64,000 nucleotides of DNA from Erythrobacter litoralis (GTDB taxonomy: Bacteria > Pseudomonadota > Alphaproteobacteria > Sphingomonadales > Sphingomonadaceae). The notes below the pieces were generated by a model. That model saw only the letters and a list, made by a program, of their open reading frames with translations, was not told where the DNA came from and made no database searches. Below are positions 62,658-64,000 of this stretch, in pieces. The stretch covers positions 1 to 64,000 of the forward strand of contig NZ_SOSI01000007.1 of the NCBI RefSeq assembly GCF_029760855.1, read 5' to 3'. The position numbers and the translations under genes are program-made. Within the stretch, counting starts at the first letter, position 1, and each line of letters begins with the position of its first letter.

Positions 62658-64000
62658 GGCGCCAGGGGGCCGAGCGCCTCTTTCAGATCGCCGAGCCACG
62701 GATCGAACGGTTTCCATGCATCCTGCCCCGACCGGTTGATCGGTCGGCGCACCTGTTCGCTGCTCGCCGTGCGAACCGCGCGTGCGGTTTGGTGGAAATC
62801 GAGGCAGGCATCTTCGAACGGCAGGCCGAGATAGTCGAGCATCCGCCTCGTCTGGCCTTCGAGGTCATCGAGCACGTCTTCGTGCCGGACGCGCAGGACT
62901 TTGCCCGGAAGGACAGCGTCCCAATGGTCCATCAGGTCGACATAGTCCCGATAATAGCGGCCGATCTCGGTCAGGCCGTAGGTGAAGTCCTGCCCTTCCG
63001 CGAATAGCTGCTTGAAGCCCGAGAAGCAGCAATCCATCGGCGCGCGCCGCGCATCGATGATTTTCGCATTTGGCAGGATCTGGTGAATGAGCCCGATATG
63101 ACGAAAATTGTTCGGCATCTTGTCAATGAAAAACGGCGCATCGCCGCGGTGGATGCGGGTATCCTCGATGTATTTCGCACCGAACCGCTCGAGATCGTCT
63201 GCAGCCAGTTCGGGCAGGATTTCGGGATAGCGTGAGACACCCGCCTTGCGCCCCCGCAAGCGATGCGCGAGCGCCAGGATGTCGGGTAATTCCAGCGTAC
63301 CATCGATCTGCGAATGGCTGGCGAGGATCTGTTCCAGAAGGGTTGAACCGGCACGAGGTAGTCCGAGAATGAAGATCGGATCGGGCGCCGGATGGCCCTT
63401 CCCCGCCTGCCTGTCGAACAGCTCGGGCGTGCAGACCGCCTTCTGCCGCGCCATCTCCTCGCTCATGCGATCGGCGCTGTACTGCGTCTGCGCACGCTTG
63501 AGGGCATTGCCCTCGCTGTAATGCTCAAAGCTCTCCTCGTACTGCTCCCGGTCCTCCAGCGCCTTGGCGAGCGCGAAGGACAAGTGGACGCGGACCATGA
63601 ACGGGAGGCCGGGCTGCTCCAGCCGTTCACGCATCGCCGCAAGTTCGTCGTCCGCGAAAATGTAGGTCTTGAGATTGGCCAGCGCATACCACGCATCGCC
63701 ATGCGCGGGCGCTGCACCGATGGCCTCGCGGTAGCTTGCGATCGCTTCGTCCTGCCGACCCATCGTCTTCAGGGCATGGCCCTTGCTGGTGAGCGTTGCC
63801 GGATCGTTTGGCAATGCTTCCAGCACCGCGTCGAACAGGGCGAACGCCCGTTCGTAATCGCCGGACTGCATGCTTTCGATAGCGAGCCGCGACTGGAATA
63901 CGGGGCTTTCGGGATCACGGGCATACAGAGCTTCGGCTTCCGCCCGCGCCGCTTCGAACTTCTGCCGCCGACGCAGCGCATCGATATAGTCGAGCCGGAG
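62654..64000 (-). CDS. TPR-sulfotransferase fusion (5' end outside window)
   Basis: The frame is open to the window edge, so the start is missing. The N-terminal part visible here (about 170 residues) has tetratricopeptide repeats (for example ARDPESPVFQSRLAIE and GRQDEAIASYREAIGAAP). The C-terminal part is a sulfotransferase domain with the PAPS-binding FILGLPRAGSTLLEQILASHS and the 3'-phosphate region RRAPMDCCFSGFKQLF. The acceptor is unknown. Confidence 0.9.
   Translation of the reverse strand, partial: LRLDYIDALRRRQKFEAARAEAEALYARDPESPVFQSRLAIESMQSGDYERAFALFDAVLEALPNDPATLTSKGHALKTMGRQDEAIASYREAIGAAPAHGDAWYALANLKTYIFADDELAAMRERLEQPGLPFMVRVHLSFALAKALEDREQYEESFEHYSEGNALKRAQTQYSADRMSEEMARQKAVCTPELFDRQAGKGHPAPDPIFILGLPRAGSTLLEQILASHSQIDGTLELPDILALAHRLRGRKAGVSRYPEILPELAADDLERFGAKYIEDTRIHRGDAPFFIDKMPNNFRHIGLIHQILPNAKIIDARRAPMDCCFSGFKQLFAEGQDFTYGLTEIGRYYRDYVDLMDHWDAVLPGKVLRVRHEDVLDDLEGQTRRMLDYLGLPFEDACLDFHQTARAVRTASSEQVRRPINRSGQDAWKPFDPWLGDLKEALGPLAP

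Overview
The window is a GC-rich, gene-dense bacterial chromosome segment with no insertion sequences, prophage genes, CRISPR arrays or rRNA. The gene set points to an alphaproteobacterium, most likely Sphingomonadales and probably an Erythrobacteraceae-like genome. This is inferred from the MipZ division ATPase, a TonB/ExbB system with several ExbD proteins, a secreted protein with an EIVVC motif, the double cold-shock protein with a Gly-rich N-terminus, and the cytochrome bc1 operon. It is inference from remembered families; no database was searched.

Layout. 1-3.8 kb: end of an OmpA porin, periplasmic Cu/Zn superoxide dismutase, an MFS transporter coupled to queC, and a small secreted protein. 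3.8-6.9 kb: argD-argF-hslO. 7-10.9 kb: an unusual cold-shock protein, TerC, a TIGR01244-type phosphatase and a GMC dehydrogenase. 11-14.5 kb: glnK-amtB behind a clear sigma-54 promoter, then an EEP nuclease and an alpha/beta hydrolase. 14.5-18.4 kb: prfC, an unknown protein, an exported Dps-like protein and a YdfG-type dehydrogenase. 18.4-23.6 kb: rpmI-rplT, an AraC regulator, pheS-pheT. 23.7-26.7 kb: three more short-chain dehydrogenases and a PagL-like lipid A deacylase. 26.7-31.5 kb: hisN, prs, glpX, a secreted protein and hom.

31.6-36.5 kb is the most unusual part. A tonB-exbB-exbD-exbD operon ends at a terminator and is followed by a third exbD and by a fourth exbD-like frame interrupted by a single in-frame stop. 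36.5-43 kb: an Lhr-type helicase, a disordered BON-domain protein, a J-like membrane protein without HPD, then mipZ, a membrane J-protein and phosphomannomutase in one overlapping operon, divergent from panC. A tRNA-Gly(TCC) lies at 45.0 kb. 45-51 kb: an OmpA lipoprotein coupled to a cation/proton antiporter, apt, and petABC. 51-64 kb: pgeF, pepN, an epimerase-like protein, a DMT exporter, threonine aldolase, a small GNAT protein, two PH-domain membrane proteins, an acyl-CoA dehydrogenase, an MFS transporter, CsaA, and the 3' part of a TPR-sulfotransferase.

How it fits together. Most genes are core metabolism and envelope functions arranged in short operons with 4-bp stop/start overlaps. The best leads are the split fourth ExbD, the cold-shock protein that has lost the RNA-binding half of its first domain, the exported Dps with a replaced ferroxidase ligand, and the J-like membrane protein without HPD.
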